A stretch of 64,000 bases of DNA from JL08 sp963765555 (GTDB lineage: Bacteria > Pseudomonadota > Alphaproteobacteria > Rhodobacterales > Rhodobacteraceae), in contig CAVXWX010000012.1 of NCBI GenBank assembly GCA_963765555.1, positions 124,001-188,000 of the forward strand, given 5' to 3'. Under the pieces are notes generated by a model. The model was not told where the DNA came from. It saw only the letters and a list, made by a program, of their open reading frames with translations, and searched no databases. Below are positions 18,992 through 27,962 of this stretch, one piece after another. Both the position numbers and the translations under genes were made by a program. Every line of letters starts with the position of its first letter. Position 1 is the first letter of the stretch.

Positions 18992-20383
18992 TCAGATTTC
19001 GATAGGTTGATTGCGGCCCGTCGTCAAAGCAATGTTTTCAATGGCCTTTGCATCAATCCGGCCCCGCGGCCAAGTGACTTTCACAATCGCTCCGCGTTTC
19101 TGTTTTGATGTCTTTGTCGGTCGGTCGGGGTTGGATCCGTTGGCAAAGCTCAATTCGGCACCCGACCGCTCCAAAAGCGTCTTTGCAATAAACAGACCAA
19201 GGCCCATCCCTTCGTATTCCGGTCGTGCACGTCGGTCGGCCCGGCGGTTTTTTACGAACGGGTCGCCAATTCGGCCGATCAGATGCGAAGGAAACCCGCG
19301 CCCATCATCCACAATACGGACCGATATCGTTTCATCATTCCAACGGGTTTCGATCCAAATATTTTCGCCCGCAAAATCCACCGCGTTCTGGATCAGATTG
19401 CGCAATCCGTGAATGACCTCGGGACGGCGCAATATCGATGGTTGTTGCGCATCATTTATGTGGTCGCCTTCCTGAAAGTGGATGGTCTTGCCGCGGCTCA
19501 TGTGTGGTTCGGCGGCTTCTTGTAAAACCGTGACCAGCGGGGCTTGTCGCAACAGCAGGTCGTCTTTTCCTGCGCGCCCCATATCGCGCAGGATGTCTCT
19601 GCACCGGTCGGCCTGCTCTCGTATCAGTTCCGCGTCTTCGCGTAATTCATCACGATCGTGCAGTTCCTCTATCAGTTCGGCACTGGCAAGTTTGATTGTT
19701 GCCAAAGGTGTGCCCAGTTCATGCGCCGCTGCTGCAACCACCCCGCCCAAATCCGTTAATTTTTGTTCCCGCGACAGGGCCATTTGCGTGGCGGCCAACG
19801 CATCCGACATCGAATGCATTTCGGATGTGACACTGCGTGCGTAGACAGACAGGAACACAATGGCGATCACCAGTGCGACCCAGTTGCCGAAAACAAACAC
19901 ATCCGGAATACGCAGGATGAACCCCTGCTCTGTGCGCAACGGCAAATGAAATTCCGTCAGCAGTGTTGCGATCACAATTGCCGTTCCCGCAAGAACGATG
20001 GTCGACCGTGGCGCAAGCACGGCGGCCGAGATGGTAACCGGACCCAATAGCAAAAGGGCAAACGGATTATGCAATCCACCCGAAAGATACAAAAGAAAAC
20101 TGAGCTGTAGCAGATCAAACAGCACCATCAGAAAATTTTCGGTTTCCGACAGCCGTTTATTTTCGGGAAAAACAAAGATGGCGATCAGGTTGCCGATCAC
20201 CGAAACACCGACAGCCATATAACACAGGCCAAGCTCCAATTGCAGGCCGTACATGCGCTGGGCAACGGTAATGGCCGTCAACTGGCCCACGATAGCGGCC
20301 CACCGCAAAAGGATCATCGTGCGCAGCCTGATCCAGTTGCTGCGATCGTCTCCGAATAAGATGCCAGTATTTGAATCGGTCAT
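18992..20383 (-). CDS. regB: RegB/PrrB redox sensor histidine kinase
   Basis: A 463-residue membrane kinase with about six membrane segments (residues 25-180). It has the quinone-site motif GGLHNPF at 102-108, the H-box with phospho-His221 in AAHELGTPL, and the redox Cys261 in DRCRDILRDMGRAGKDD. The ATPase N, G1 and G2 boxes are recognisable (LRNLIQNAVDFA, VDDGRGFP, GMGLGLFIAKTLLE). RegB controls photosynthesis, respiration and carbon or nitrogen fixation genes by redox state in Rhodobacterales. It is divergent from senC, with regA beyond, as in Rhodobacter. Confidence 0.97.
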   Translation of the reverse strand: MTDSNTGILFGDDRSNWIRLRTMILLRWAAIVGQLTAITVAQRMYGLQLELGLCYMAVGVSVIGNLIAIFVFPENKRLSETENFLMVLFDLLQLSFLLYLSGGLHNPFALLLLGPVTISAAVLAPRSTIVLAGTAIVIATLLTEFHLPLRTEQGFILRIPDVFVFGNWVALVIAIVFLSVYARSVTSEMHSMSDALAATQMALSREQKLTDLGGVVAAAAHELGTPLATIKLASAELIEELHDRDELREDAELIREQADRCRDILRDMGRAGKDDLLLRQAPLVTVLQEAAEPHMSRGKTIHFQEGDHINDAQQPSILRRPEVIHGLRNLIQNAVDFAGENIWIETRWNDETISVRIVDDGRGFPSHLIGRIGDPFVKNRRADRRARPEYEGMGLGLFIAKTLLERSGAELSFANGSNPDRPTKTSKQKRGAIVKVTWPRGRIDAKAIENIALTTGRNQPIEI

Positions 20384-20471
20384 TTGTACCCTATGTCTAT
20401 TGCATCAGCCGGATGGATTGATAGGTGTCTTGCGTCACCACGGTAATGAAAGTTGGATTGAAGGAAACCAT

Positions 20472-21098
20472 ATGCTTCGCGCTTTTGCAGTTGCAGCCGT
20501 TATTGCGATTGTCGCCCTTTTGGGCACGGTTTGGTTCGTGAGCCGCTCTGGTTCAGACGCGGATCAGTTTGCACAATGTCGGTCATCCCAGATCGCCGGT
20601 GGCCCCGGTTCAATAGGCGGCCCCTTTGAATTGGTGAATGCGTCCGGTGAAACTGTAACCGATAAAGATGTCCTAACGCAGCCTTCGCTGATCTATTTCG
20701 GGTATACGTTCTGTCCGGATGTGTGTCCGCTTGATACGGCGCGCAACGCGGAAGCGATAGATATTCTTGAAGAACGCGGCAAGATGGTGACGCCGGTTTT
20801 CATTTCCATCGATCCAAAACGTGACACCCCAGAAGTCGTTGGGGATTTTGCCTATAACCTGCACGAGCGCATGATCGGATTGACCGGATCACCCGAACAG
20901 GTGAAAGCGGCAAGCCAGGCGTACAAAACATACTACAAAGCGCATGACGCCGAAGATGAGTTTTACCTCGTGGATCATTCCACGTTCAGCTATCTGGTTC
21001 TTCCGGAGGTCGGTTTCGTCGAATTTTTCCGCCGCGAGATTCCACCCGAAGAAATCGCTGACAAGATACAATGTTTCGTGGACGCTGCGCAAAATTGA
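20472..21098 (+). CDS. senC: SenC/PrrC, Sco1-type copper chaperone
   Basis: A 208-residue membrane-anchored thioredoxin-fold protein. After the N-terminal membrane segment (about residues 5-24) comes the copper site CPDVC (Cys81 and Cys85), with the third ligand His169 in VDHSTFSYLV. It delivers copper to cytochrome c oxidase and influences RegB signalling. The ATG at 20,472 has AAGGAA eight bases upstream; a longer frame from 20,253 would overlap regB and has no family residues. It lies divergently from regB (88 bases) and 73 bases before regA. Confidence 0.95.
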   Translation: MLRAFAVAAVIAIVALLGTVWFVSRSGSDADQFAQCRSSQIAGGPGSIGGPFELVNASGETVTDKDVLTQPSLIYFGYTFCPDVCPLDTARNAEAIDILEERGKMVTPVFISIDPKRDTPEVVGDFAYNLHERMIGLTGSPEQVKAASQAYKTYYKAHDAEDEFYLVDHSTFSYLVLPEVGFVEFFRREIPPEEIADKIQCFVDAAQN

Positions 21099-21171
21099 CG
21101 CAGTGTTTGACGTTTGCACTGCGCCAGTTAATACTCTGAAAATCAATAAGGTCTGACGGGGAGAGGACTGT

Positions 21172-21726
21172 ATGAGCGCACCAACGTCGCAGAATATCGG
21201 GGCAGACAAGTCATTGCTGCTGGTGGATGATGACGAGCCCTTTCTTCGACGTTTGGCAAAAGCGATGGAGAAGCGCGGTTTCGAAATTGAAACAGCCGGA
21301 TCTGTCGCTGCGGGCAAAGCAATCGCAACTGCGCGCCCGCCCGCCTATGCCGTGGTTGATCTTCGGTTAGAGGATGGCAACGGACTTGATGTTGTAGAGG
21401 TACTGCGCGAAAAACGCCCTGATAGCCGCATTGTTGTACTGACAGGCTATGGTGCAATTGCGACAGCCGTTGCCGCGGTCAAGATCGGGGCAACGGATTA
21501 CTTGTCCAAACCTGCGGATGCTACAGATATCACCAATGCGCTTTTGGCCAACGGCGATGAAATGCCCCCGCCGCCGGAAAACCCGATGAGTGCGGACCGC
21601 GTGCGCTGGGAACATATCCAGCGTGTCTATGAATTATGTGACCGCAATGTCAGTGAAACGGCACGACGTTTGAACATGCACCGCCGGACATTGCAGCGCA
21701 TTCTGGCGAAACGGTCGCCCCGCTAA
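21172..21726 (+). CDS. regA: RegA/PrrA response regulator
   Basis: A 184-residue two-domain regulator. The receiver domain has the acidic pair in LLVDDDEPF and phospho-acceptor Asp63 in VVDLRLEDG, followed by LTGYG and the Lys of LSKPADA. The short run of four prolines (about residues 126-129) is the typical RegA linker. A Fis-type helix-turn-helix (about 145-182; SETARRLNMHRRTLQRIL) ends the protein. It is the cognate regulator of RegB. Its stop overlaps the convergent GNAT gene by four bases. Confidence 0.97.
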   Translation: MSAPTSQNIGADKSLLLVDDDEPFLRRLAKAMEKRGFEIETAGSVAAGKAIATARPPAYAVVDLRLEDGNGLDVVEVLREKRPDSRIVVLTGYGAIATAVAAVKIGATDYLSKPADATDITNALLANGDEMPPPPENPMSADRVRWEHIQRVYELCDRNVSETARRLNMHRRTLQRILAKRSPR

Positions 21727-22202
21727 AGATCGAACCGCTTGCTGATCTTTCCGGTAACCCGACCGTCTGACAATGTGGCGGTCGGATCAATATGCCAGTC
21801 TTTGAACCCCATGGCGCTGTAATATGTCAGACCGCTTTGATTGTCGGCGCGGATTGTTGCATTGATCCACTTGTAGCCCAGATTTCTGCACGCATCGCAG
21901 GTTGCGGAAAAAAGGGCCCGTCCGATACCCTGACCTGTGATACCCGGTTTGACGAAACTGGCGACATCCGCCGCATCGGCGGGTAACTGTGAATGGGGTT
22001 CGGCGAATTGAAAACCGATCACTGCTCCGTCCAGTTCCGCCAGAACCCAGTTTGACGCGTCTGGGTCGTGGTTCATCCATTCCGTTATGATCGCTTCAGA
22101 AACAGGCATCAGATGGGCGGTTGTTCCGCCGATTGCAATGATTTCATTCAGAATGACCGCCAAATCCGCCGCATCGGAAAACCCGGCCGTGCGCACAATC
22201 AT
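21723..22202 (-). CDS. GNAT family N-acetyltransferase
   Basis: A 159-residue acetyltransferase fold protein. The acetyl-CoA loop is visible as VKPGITGQGIGRALF near residues 84-98, followed by NATIRADNQSGLTYYSAMGF, the usual alpha4/beta7 region of GNAT enzymes. The acceptor substrate cannot be told. It is coupled to the HD-hydrolase gene upstream (ATGA at 22,199-22,202). Confidence 0.87.
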   Translation of the reverse strand: MIVRTAGFSDAADLAVILNEIIAIGGTTAHLMPVSEAIITEWMNHDPDASNWVLAELDGAVIGFQFAEPHSQLPADAADVASFVKPGITGQGIGRALFSATCDACRNLGYKWINATIRADNQSGLTYYSAMGFKDWHIDPTATLSDGRVTGKISKRFDL

Positions 22203-22792
22203 GTCATGGCCCCTAGCAAGACCTGATAGCGGGCGGTGAACGCATTTCGTGTTTCGACAGGTGGCCGCAATGTAATGTCCAACCCGTTTGTCAGGTTCAT
22301 ATCGGGTTTGCCAAACAGTTTGTTCGCCTCATCAGCGGTGAAACCAGCAATCTGCGTTGCCTCCATCCACGCGCTGATCCTGTCTGCTTTCTTGATCTGT
22401 TTCTTTATGTTGGCCGGAACCGTTGCCGGTAGACCAAAACGGATGTGTATGGCGGCGGTCAACCGGTCATCCAAAGCGCCATAACCCGGCCCGACCGCAG
22501 ATTTTACCGGAGAAATCATATCGCCGATCACGTATTCCGGCGCATCGTGCAAAAGGGCCGCCAGCCGCCATTTCACCGGAACATTGGATACGATCCGGCC
22601 GAACAACGTTTCAACCAGCAGCGAATGCTCTGCGACAGAGTAGGCATACTCTCCCTTTGTCTGCCCGTTCCACCTTGCGACAAAGGCCAGCCCATGCGCG
22701 ATATCCTCGATTTCGATATCAAACGGGGTCGGGTCCAGCAGGTCCAATCTGCGGCCCGATAACATGCGTTGCCATGCGCGTGGTTGTTTCAT
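22199..22792 (-). CDS. HD-domain hydrolase, YfbR-like
   Basis: A 197-residue protein beginning MKQPRAWQRML. It shows an HD-domain metal set: VAEHSLLVE (His of the first helix), ALLHDAPEYVIGDM (the HD pair with following Glu) and a later Asp in KADRIS. This pattern is typical of YfbR-like 5'-nucleotidases and related phosphohydrolases common in Rhodobacteraceae. The ATG at 22,792 has AGAGGT upstream; the open frame to 23,185 overlaps ahcY on the other strand and is not real. Its end overlaps the GNAT start. Confidence 0.87.
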   Translation of the reverse strand: MKQPRAWQRMLSGRRLDLLDPTPFDIEIEDIAHGLAFVARWNGQTKGEYAYSVAEHSLLVETLFGRIVSNVPVKWRLAALLHDAPEYVIGDMISPVKSAVGPGYGALDDRLTAAIHIRFGLPATVPANIKKQIKKADRISAWMEATQIAGFTADEANKLFGKPDMNLTNGLDITLRPPVETRNAFTARYQVLLGAMT

Positions 22793-22899
22793 GAATACCT
22801 CTGGGTTTTGACGCGACACTACGCAAGGCGCGCTGCCATTGTCGAGACAGTAAGACAGTGCTATCTGACCCGTTAAATGATCTGCAAGGAGACCGGCCA

Positions 22900-24288
22900 A
22901 TGCCGAAGGATTACATCGTAAAAGATATCGCTCTGGCTGCGTTTGGCCGCAAGGAACTGGATATTGCGGAAACCGAAATGCCGGGGCTGATGGCATTGCG
23001 CGACGAATACGGAGAAACAAAGCCGCTGAAAGGCGCGCGGATTGTCGGATCCCTGCACATGACCATTCAGACGGCAGTTCTGATTGAAACCCTTGTCGCC
23101 TTGGGCGCCGATGTGCGCTGGGCGTCCTGCAATATCTTTTCGACGCAGGATCATGCGGCGGCTGCAATTGCGGCGGGCGGCACACCCGTTTTTGCGATCA
23201 AGGGCCAGTCGCTGGAAGAGCATTGGGATTACCTTGATAAATCGTTCATGTTCCCGGACGGGCCGAACCTGATTTTGGATGATGGCGGTGATGCGACGCT
23301 TTACATTCTTCTGGGCGCACGCGCCGAGGAAGGCGAAGAAATTATCCCGGTGCCGACTTCGGAAGAAGAAGAAGCCATCAAGGCACAGATCAAAAAACGC
23401 ATGGCGGCCAGCCCCGGTTGGTTCACCAAAATGCGCGACCAGATCGTTGGTGTTTCGGAAGAAACAACAACCGGCGTGCACCGTCTTTATGAACTTGTGC
23501 GCGAAGGCCGGTTGCCGTTTCCCGCAATCAACGTGAACGATTCAGTGACCAAGTCGAAATTCGACAACAAATACGGCTGCAAGGAATCGCTGGTCGACGG
23601 TATCCGTCGTGCGACAGATACGATGATGGCGGGCAAAGTTGCCGTTGTCATGGGCTATGGCGATGTGGGCAAAGGCTCGGCCGCGTCTTTGCGCGGTGCC
23701 GGTGCGCGGGTCAAAGTGACCGAAGTTGATCCGATTTGTGCGCTGCAGGCGGCCATGGACGGGTTTGAGGTTGTGCTGCTGGAAGATGTTGTTGGCTCAG
23801 CCGATATTTTCATCACCACGACCGGCAACAAGGACGTTATTCGCATCGAACATATGCGCGCGATGAAGGATATGGCGATCGTCGGCAACATTGGCCACTT
23901 TGACAATGAAATTCAGGTTGCGGCGCTGAAGAACCACAAATGGACCAATATCAAGGAACAGGTGGACATGATCGAGATGCCAAATGGCAACCGTCTGATC
24001 CTGCTGTCCGAAGGCCGCCTGCTGAACCTTGGCAACGCAACAGGCCATCCGTCTTTCGTGATGTCGGCATCGTTCACCAATCAGGTGCTGGCCCAGATCG
24101 AACTGTGGACCAAGGGCGACCAGTACAAAAATGATGTCTACATTCTGCCCAAGCATCTGGACGAAAAAGTTGCGCGCCTGCATCTGGACCGTATCGGCGT
24201 GAAACTGACAAAACTGGATGCAGATCAGGCGGCCTATATCGGCGTAAAGCCGGAAGGACCGTTCAAGCCGGAGCACTACCGCTACTAG
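22900..24288 (+). CDS. ahcY: Adenosylhomocysteinase
   Basis: A 462-residue NAD-dependent enzyme that hydrolyses S-adenosylhomocysteine to adenosine and homocysteine in the methyl cycle. Features include GSLHMTIQTAVLIETL near residue 50, NVNDSVTKSKFDN near 213 with the NAD-proximal Lys, the Rossmann loop GYGDVGKGSA near 252, and the conserved C-terminal PFKPEHYRY. The ATG at 22,900 follows AAGGAG; the 14 extra codons upstream are not conserved. It is divergent from the HD-hydrolase gene. The 107-base gap holds no SAH-riboswitch pattern that I can make out. Confidence 0.97.
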   Translation: MPKDYIVKDIALAAFGRKELDIAETEMPGLMALRDEYGETKPLKGARIVGSLHMTIQTAVLIETLVALGADVRWASCNIFSTQDHAAAAIAAGGTPVFAIKGQSLEEHWDYLDKSFMFPDGPNLILDDGGDATLYILLGARAEEGEEIIPVPTSEEEEAIKAQIKKRMAASPGWFTKMRDQIVGVSEETTTGVHRLYELVREGRLPFPAINVNDSVTKSKFDNKYGCKESLVDGIRRATDTMMAGKVAVVMGYGDVGKGSAASLRGAGARVKVTEVDPICALQAAMDGFEVVLLEDVVGSADIFITTTGNKDVIRIEHMRAMKDMAIVGNIGHFDNEIQVAALKNHKWTNIKEQVDMIEMPNGNRLILLSEGRLLNLGNATGHPSFVMSASFTNQVLAQIELWTKGDQYKNDVYILPKHLDEKVARLHLDRIGVKLTKLDADQAAYIGVKPEGPFKPEHYRY

Positions 24289-24373
24289 GTGTACAAGGAT
24301 AAACGTTCAGCTTGGAGTTAGTGAAGTTTGTGCTAGCTTTGGCCCAGAAGTCAGAGACTTGTAGGGAAACCAA

Positions 24374-25174
24374 ATGACTACAATATCCAAGCTGGCCGTG
24401 TTTTGCGCCGCTGTCTGCATCAGTGCTACTTCGGCGCACGCCCAGAGCAACGCGTCGCAAGATTTGGCCAAAAGCCTGTCAAATCCGGTCGCGTCATTGA
24501 TCAGTGTACCGTTCCAGTACAACTATGACGAAGGGTTTGGCCCGAACGGAAACGGGTCGCGCACAACGGTCAATGTGCAACCCGTCGTGCCAATTAGTAT
24601 CGGCAAGAACTGGAATCTGATTTCCCGGACAATTGTTCCCTTCATCACGCAGGATGATGTGATCCCGGGAACATCGCAGTCGGGTATTGGCGATATCGTT
24701 CAAAGCTTTTTCTTTTCTCCGAAGTTACCGACATCAAATGGGTTGATCTGGGGCGCTGGTCCGGTTCTCTTGCTGCCCACGGCCACGTCTTCGGCATTGG
24801 GTGCAGATCAATTTGCCGCTGGTCCCACAGGTGTTGTTTTACGGCAAAGCGGCCCGTGGACCTATGGCGCGCTGGGCAATCACCTTTGGGATGTTGGCGG
24901 CGGGTCGACAGAGATCAATGCGACCTTCATTCAGCCGTTCTTGTCTTACACGACACCCGATGCATGGACATTCACGCTAAACTCTGAATCCACATATGAT
25001 TGGGAAGCGGATCAATGGTCTGTTCCAATTAACTTTGTGGTCACAAAGCTTGTTACCATCGCGGGCCAACCCGTAAGCGTTGGCGGTGGTGTGAAGTATT
25101 GGGCAGAATCACCGACCGGTGCTGCGGATGATTGGGCTGCAAGGGTTGTCGTGACTTTCCTGTTCCCGAAATAG
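24374..25174 (+). CDS. Outer-membrane beta-barrel protein (transporter-like, often labelled neuromedin U)
   Basis: A 266-residue protein with a clear signal peptide ending SAHAQ. The mature part has alternating hydrophobic/polar strands and ends in an aromatic, VVVTFLFPK, as outer-membrane barrels do. Sequences like this are usually placed with the Phenol_MetA_deg-type putative outer-membrane transporters or carry the misleading label neuromedin U. Function unknown. It is probably a single-gene unit 85 bases after ahcY. Confidence 0.8.
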   Translation: MTTISKLAVFCAAVCISATSAHAQSNASQDLAKSLSNPVASLISVPFQYNYDEGFGPNGNGSRTTVNVQPVVPISIGKNWNLISRTIVPFITQDDVIPGTSQSGIGDIVQSFFFSPKLPTSNGLIWGAGPVLLLPTATSSALGADQFAAGPTGVVLRQSGPWTYGALGNHLWDVGGGSTEINATFIQPFLSYTTPDAWTFTLNSESTYDWEADQWSVPINFVVTKLVTIAGQPVSVGGGVKYWAESPTGAADDWAARVVVTFLFPK

Positions 25175-25283
25175 TCAGGCGTGGCTTGGCCGACGGGTAA
25201 TTTCCCCTTTGTCACGGCACGTTTGATTGCTACCTTTCCGGTACTTGGCCTTCGGGCCGTTCACAACAGGCGGGAGATCCCAG

Positions 25284-25625
25284 ATGGGTAAACGTGACGA
25301 GTTGATCGCGCAATATGCGGATGATCTGAAAAACAAATGCGGTATGACACCGGACATGGACCTTTTGACAAAGGTTACGATTGGCTGTGGTCCTGCGATT
25401 TACAATGCGGATGCATCGACGGTTGCCGCTTCGCAACCCAGCGAGCTTGAAACCGTAAAAGACAATTTCTTGGTCAAAAAACTGGGTCTGGCAGACGGTC
25501 CAGAGCTTATGGCGGCTATTCAGAAAGTTATTGAGACATATGGCCAATCAGAGCGGAACAAATACCGTGCGGTTGTCTATTACATGCTGACAAAGCATTT
25601 TGGTAAAGAATCCGTTTACGGCTGA
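25284..25625 (+). CDS. DUF2853 family protein
   Basis: A 113-residue, charged, helical protein with no signal peptide, matching the DUF2853 pattern: an N-terminal DELIAQYADDLK helix and a C-terminal YRAVVYYMLTKHFGKESVY end. Function unknown. The ATG at 25,284 is preceded by GGGAGA; an upstream TTG at 25,227 would add an unrelated leader. It is followed 19 bases later by a strong terminator. Confidence 0.87.
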   Translation: MGKRDELIAQYADDLKNKCGMTPDMDLLTKVTIGCGPAIYNADASTVAASQPSELETVKDNFLVKKLGLADGPELMAAIQKVIETYGQSERNKYRAVVYYMLTKHFGKESVYG

Positions 25626-25644
25626 ACCGACCAGAAAAAACCTG

Positions 25645-25675
25645 AACGCCTGCTTTGTTAAGCGGGCGTTTTTTT
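25645..25675 (+). terminator. Intrinsic terminator after the DUF2853 gene
   Basis: An 11-base stem AACGCCTGCTT/AAGCGGGCGTT (25645-25655 with 25660-25670, one T-G wobble), a TGTT loop, and a continuing T-run. It has classic rho-independent form. Confidence 0.9.
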
Positions 25676-25804
25676 ATTGGCAGGCATTTGAAATACTCGA
25701 TGATTGCCTGCGCAAGCGCATTGCATTAGGTCTGAGATCATCAGGCCAGTAAGGCCAGAACCAAATTTCGATACACGTGTGGTGGCTTTGGGAGCACGTG
25801 GGGT

Positions 25805-25838
25805 ACGAAGGGTTCTGGCTTGCGTCAGAACCCTTCGT
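25805..25838 (-). terminator. Perfect 13-base-pair hairpin downstream of the DUF1761 gene
   Basis: ACGAAGGGTTCTG (25805-25817) and its exact complement at 25826-25838 enclose an 8-base loop. It stands 17 bases beyond the DUF1761 stop on the minus strand. The minus-strand 3' side has no clean U-run, so it may be an mRNA 3'-end stabiliser rather than a simple terminator. Confidence 0.55.
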
Positions 25839-25854
25839 CAATTTTGGTCGGGCT

Positions 25855-26253
25855 TCAGAAAAGGGTCAGAACAAATCCGATAACGGTACAGCCGAACGTG
25901 GCATATCCGCCGTCAATCAAAAGCAGCCTTCTTGGCTTGCCGCTAAAACCGTAAAACGTAGCGATCCAGGGCGTTACAAGGAACAGCCCAATTCCGAACC
26001 CGCTGATGATGCCCTTTCCGATGCTGTCGATGCTGCCCAGCACAAAGATGTGCCGCATCATACCCGACACCAGAACACACGCAAGAAAGCTGGTTATATA
26101 GGGCACTGGATCAGATCGGTTGGCTGGTTTACGGCCTTCGGCATCCAGTTCGACCCCTGACAGTGCCATCCATGATTTCGCAAAAACCGTGTACCAGAAT
26201 GCACCAAACGCAAACGATGCTATCGCTGCTGTTACAACGTTCACGAACTCCAT
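25855..26253 (-). CDS. DUF1761 family membrane protein
   Basis: A 132-residue protein with four hydrophobic segments. The first contains the aromatic FGAFWYTVFAKSWM pattern found at the start of DUF1761 proteins, and GYATFGCTVIGFVLTLF closes it. Function unknown. It appears to be a single gene, ending at the long hairpin at 25805-25838. Confidence 0.84.
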   Translation of the reverse strand: MEFVNVVTAAIASFAFGAFWYTVFAKSWMALSGVELDAEGRKPANRSDPVPYITSFLACVLVSGMMRHIFVLGSIDSIGKGIISGFGIGLFLVTPWIATFYGFSGKPRRLLLIDGGYATFGCTVIGFVLTLF

Positions 26254-26306
26254 TTCCGCACCCCCGAGTCGAAAATCGAGATTTTGCCTAAAATCTGTGC
26301 ATCAGA

Positions 26307-26726
26307 CTAGGGGGAAACTCCGCCAAGTTGACAGACAATGGCCCATTCTTCCTCGCTGACCGGCTGAACTGACAGGCGTGAATTGCGCACTAGAACCATA
26401 TCGCCCAGCCTGTGATCCGCCTTGATCATATCCAGCGTCACAGGGTGTGGAAACGGTGATCCCGCCTTTATATCCACGCATTCCCAACGGTCGTCTTCGG
26501 TGGTGCTGTCCGGATGCGCCTTGGCAATGACCTCCACGATTCCAACCACGGATTTTTCAGTTTGCGAATGGTAAAAGAACCCTTTGTCGCCGATGGCCAT
26601 CTGGCGCATGAAATTGCGCGCCTGATAATTCCGTACGCCATCCCATTCTTCACCGTTTTCGCCGCGGGCGACCTGCTGGTCCCAACTCCATGTGCTGGGC
26701 TCGGATTTGAACAGCCAGTAGGCCAT
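26307..26726 (-). CDS. EVE-domain protein
   Basis: A 139-residue EVE (PUA-like) protein: MAYWLFKSEPSTWSWDQQV at the start, WDGVRNYQARNFMRQM near residue 30 and GFFYHSQ near residue 50 are diagnostic. EVE proteins bind modified bases or RNA; they are related to human THYN1. The ATG at 26,726 shares its first base with the TAA of the YciI-like gene (TAATG), which points to coupled translation. A start seven codons earlier would overlap that gene more. Confidence 0.92.
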   Translation of the reverse strand: MAYWLFKSEPSTWSWDQQVARGENGEEWDGVRNYQARNFMRQMAIGDKGFFYHSQTEKSVVGIVEVIAKAHPDSTTEDDRWECVDIKAGSPFPHPVTLDMIKADHRLGDMVLVRNSRLSVQPVSEEEWAIVCQLGGVSP

Positions 26727-26998
26727 TATCCAATCACCTTGTTCCACTGGATCAATTCGACCGATTTGAACAGGCCCGCCTTGGCATAAGGATCATTGGA
26801 TGCCCAGTGTTCGGCCGCTGCCAAATCTTCAAGATCCAGCACAACAAGCGATCCGGCCATGTTTCCGCTTGCATCAAGCAAAGGCCCGGCATGAACGACG
26901 ACACCGGTATCTTCGATATAACCCAGATGCGCCGCACGATTGTCCTTGCGCGTTTGAAGCGCGCCGTCCTTGTCCCGTGCTATCAAAGCGATAAGCAT
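26726..26998 (-). CDS. YciI-like protein
   Basis: A 90-residue YCII-fold protein with the expected active-site region: an N-terminal strand MLIALIARDK, HLGYIEDTG with the conserved His, GPLLDASG, and a DPYAKAGLFKSVEL end. YciI-like domains are dimeric and some are enzymes, but this member's role is unknown. The gene is squeezed between gpsA (one base away) and the EVE gene (1-base overlap), forming tsaD-gpsA-yciI-EVE on the minus strand. Confidence 0.9.
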   Translation of the reverse strand: MLIALIARDKDGALQTRKDNRAAHLGYIEDTGVVVHAGPLLDASGNMAGSLVVLDLEDLAAAEHWASNDPYAKAGLFKSVELIQWNKVIG

Positions 26999-26999
26999 T

Positions 27000-27962
27000 T
27001 CATTCCTCCCTCAGCGGTCGCGCCAGCAACATTGCCAGCGCATCCCGAATATCTATCGTCTGGTCCAGCAGGCGCACAACCACATCTGTAATTGGCATAT
27101 CCAAACCGCGCTCTGTCGCAACCTTGTGCACCGCACGCGCTGTTGCCGCGCCTTCCACGGTAATCTTCGGATCAAAACCGGTTTGCAAGCCGATCGATAA
27201 CCCCAACTGATAGTTGCGCGATTGTTCTGACGTACAGGTCAGCGCCAGATCGCCAAACCCTGACAAACCCGCCAGTGTTTCAGGCTGTGCGCCCAATGTC
27301 GCGGCCATGCGCTGCATTTCGGCATAGCCGCGCGTCATCAGCGCTGCGCGCGCGCTGTCACCTAGACCGGCACCAATTGTTGCACCGCATGCAATCGCCA
27401 TGATGTTTTTCAGGGCGCCGCCCAGTTCGGCACCAACCGTGTCTGACGTGCGGTACAGCCGGATATTCGGAGTGGTCAACTGGTGCTGCAGGTCCTGGCC
27501 TGTTGCTTGCAATGCGCAGGCAAGTGTCAGCGCTGTTGGCAAGCCCCTTGCTATATCCAATGCAAAACTGGGACCCGTCAGAATGGCAGGCACCGCTGTC
27601 GGAACCTCATCCGCAATAATTTGCACCGGCCCTTTGCCGGTGTTCAGTTCGATCCCCTTGCAACATGCCACCAAAGCCTTGCCTTGCAGATCATTTTCAT
27701 GCGCGCGCAGCAGGTCCCGCAAGCGCTGCAACGGGACAGCCAGCAACAGCGTTTCATGCTTTGACAGATCAGAAAATTCGGACGTAACGGATAACGCGTC
27801 AGGGAAGATACATCCGGAAAGGTACCGCGCATTCATCCGCGCGGTACGCATTTTGTGCGCATGATCGGGATCGCGCGCCCACAGCGTAACGGGTTGATCA
27901 TGTGCGAGGGATATCGCCAGCGCTGTGCCAAAAGCACCCGCACCGATTACGCCGACCGTCAT
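27000..27962 (-). CDS. gpsA: Glycerol-3-phosphate dehydrogenase [NAD(P)+]
   Basis: A 320-residue enzyme that reduces dihydroxyacetone phosphate to sn-glycerol 3-phosphate for phospholipid synthesis. The dinucleotide loop GAGAFGTALA begins at residue 7, ACCKGIE lies near residue 107, the catalytic Lys is in GGALKNIMAIACG near residue 184, and TCTSEQSRNYQLG follows near residue 243. Start and tsaD stop overlap in ATGA. Confidence 0.96.
   Translation of the reverse strand: MTVGVIGAGAFGTALAISLAHDQPVTLWARDPDHAHKMRTARMNARYLSGCIFPDALSVTSEFSDLSKHETLLLAVPLQRLRDLLRAHENDLQGKALVACCKGIELNTGKGPVQIIADEVPTAVPAILTGPSFALDIARGLPTALTLACALQATGQDLQHQLTTPNIRLYRTSDTVGAELGGALKNIMAIACGATIGAGLGDSARAALMTRGYAEMQRMAATLGAQPETLAGLSGFGDLALTCTSEQSRNYQLGLSIGLQTGFDPKITVEGAATARAVHKVATERGLDMPITDVVVRLLDQTIDIRDALAMLLARPLREE

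Noticed and set aside
22793..22899. SAH or SAM riboswitch upstream of ahcY
   Set aside because: The gap contains GGCGCGCTGCC, which recalls part of the SAH motif, but the paired GCCAGGCTC-type segment and the needed stems are not visible in the 107 bases.
22793..23185. 131-residue N-terminal extension of the HD-hydrolase gene
   Set aside because: It is antisense to ahcY and has no conserved character; a good start with ribosome site exists at 22,792.
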